From assembly GCA_031253705.1 (NCBI GenBank), contig JAIRVW010000245.1, positions 1 through 6,793 on the forward strand: a stretch of DNA of 6,793 bases, in the 5' to 3' direction. Below the pieces are notes generated by a model. It ran no database searches. It had not been told where the DNA came from and was given only the letters and a program-made list of their open reading frames with translations. This DNA comes from Brucellaceae bacterium (GTDB lineage: Bacteria; Pseudomonadota; Alphaproteobacteria; Rhizobiales; Rhizobiaceae). Both the position numbers and the translations under genes were made by a program. Below are positions 6,566-6,793 of the stretch, piece by piece (the stretch's first letter is position 1; every line of letters starts with the position of its first letter).

Positions 6566-6597
6566 TTACCCACCACGAGAATAATTTTCTTAGCCAT
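6544..6597 (-). CDS. ilvL: ilvIN attenuator leader peptide, 17 residues
   Basis: The minus strand encodes MAKKIILVVGKRMGRMV followed by TAA. Codons 5-9 are Ile-Ile-Leu-Val-Val (ATT ATT CTC GTG GTG, 6571-6585), the three end products of the pathway that ilvIN serves. This is the hallmark of a ribosome-mediated attenuator control peptide. The stop codon lies in a hairpin loop, and an intrinsic terminator follows 32 bases later, before ilvI. There is no Shine-Dalgarno sequence; the bases before ATG are the pyrimidine-rich CTCCCCTT. The candidate promoter places the transcript start at or next to the A of ATG, so a leaderless mRNA is likely. Attenuated ilv operons are known in alphaproteobacteria (Caulobacter ilvBN), and the leader ORF of the rhizobial trp attenuator is leaderless. 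Besides codon-based control the peptide is basic and might be stable, but no separate function can be claimed. Confidence 0.85.
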   Translation of the reverse strand: MAKKIILVVGKRMGRMV

Positions 6598-6603
6598 AAG
6601 GGG

Positions 6604-6632
6604 AGATTAAACAGCAGTTTTTTTCACGTCAA
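6604..6632 (-). promoter_or_regulatory. Candidate promoter of the ilv leader-ilvI-ilvN unit
   Basis: The -35 candidate is TTGACG (complement of 6627-6632), matching TTGAC of the sigma-70-type consensus. Two overlapping -10 candidates follow: TAATCT (6604-6609, spacer 17) and TTTAAT (6606-6611, spacer 15). From TAATCT, the seventh base downstream is the A of the leader ATG (6597). The spacer has a run of seven A. A near-palindrome of T6 and A7 tracts surrounds the -35 box (6618-6642) and might be a regulator site, which is speculative. Confidence 0.6.
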
Positions 6633-6793
6633 TGGCAAAAAACGTAATCTTGTTATTTTCTTTGCAAATTTATGCCGAAAAACACCATCAGGCAAAAACT
6701 GCATTCCGCGATGAATCATTCTCATAGCGAACATCAGCAAGACCTTGAAAACAATATAATTAAACAGATGTGCCGATGGCGCTTTGCAAGGCT
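6633..6793. other. AT-rich region upstream of the ilv promoter, no supported gene
   Basis: Two weak open frames run through here and off the window. One on the plus strand starts at an ATG at 6711 (MNHSHSEHQQDLENN...) with no ribosome site. One on the minus strand is open from the edge to a stop at 6624-6626 that overlaps the -35 box; its internal ATG at 6734 has AAGG 8 bases upstream. The minus frame uses AGA, GGA, ATA and TTA codons that are scarce in the neighbouring genes. Neither resembles a family I recognise. CTTTGCAA occurs twice (6660-6667, 6782-6789), the first within the palindrome TTTGCAAA. The region may be an upstream regulatory stretch or the tail of a further gene. Confidence 0.35.

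Noticed and set aside
6523..6714. Plus-strand open frame of 63 codons across the ilv leader
   Set aside because: It is antisense to the leader peptide and hairpins. No ribosome site and no family resemblance.
6624..6734. Minus-strand 36-residue basic frame (MFAMRMIHRGMQF...) with AAGG upstream of its ATG
   Set aside because: The ribosome site is plausible, but the stop overlaps the ilv -35 box, codon use differs from the neighbours and no family is recognised. The frame is also open to the window edge, so it could equally be a gene tail. Not enough to call it.
6711..6793. Plus-strand frame starting MNHSHSEHQQ and open to the edge
   Set aside because: Only 27 codons are visible, there is no ribosome site and no recognisable motif. 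A divergent gene is possible but unsupported.

Overview
This window looks like a chromosomal segment of an alphaproteobacterium, most likely Hyphomicrobiales and close to the Brucella/Ochrobactrum group. The main reasons are the PdxJ subtype (N-terminal motif [13 protein letters not shown] in place of the common VNIDHxATLRNAR), the style of the acetolactate synthase genes, and a leader peptide with no Shine-Dalgarno sequence. The genus is an inference from memory of these families; no search was run. Every confident gene is on the minus strand, so transcription runs from high to low coordinates.

The right part (about 6632 down to 3981) is a branched-chain amino acid transcription unit. It has a candidate promoter, a 17-residue leader peptide whose codons 5-9 read Ile-Ile-Leu-Val-Val, a compact set of competing RNA hairpins ending in an intrinsic terminator, then ilvI and ilvN (large and small subunits of acetolactate synthase), closed by a strong terminator at 3916-3960. 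This is the layout of a ribosome-mediated attenuator. Starvation for Ile, Leu or Val would stall the leader ribosome and let polymerase continue into ilvIN. The candidate promoter places the predicted transcript start at or very near the A of the leader ATG, so the leader peptide is probably translated from a leaderless mRNA.

The middle part (3894 down to 1348) holds a LysE/RhtB-family amino acid exporter, a stand-alone SF1B (RecD/Dda-like) helicase and pdxJ (vitamin B6 synthesis). They are closely spaced and probably form one transcription unit. The exporter starts only 21 bp beyond the T-run of the ilvN terminator, so its promoter must overlap that terminator, lie upstream of it, or be replaced by readthrough.

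The left part (1347 down to 1) is an AT-rich 271-bp gap with a strong stem-loop and CCGG-containing repeats, then the N-terminal 358 codons of a Kup potassium transporter, cut by the window edge. The far right edge (6633-6793) is AT-rich and has no gene that can be supported.

No mobile element, CRISPR array, tRNA or rRNA was seen. The most interesting element is the ilv attenuator. Its antiterminator does not follow the textbook 2:3 pairing; two GCTCCC copies appear to compete for one GGGGGC strand.
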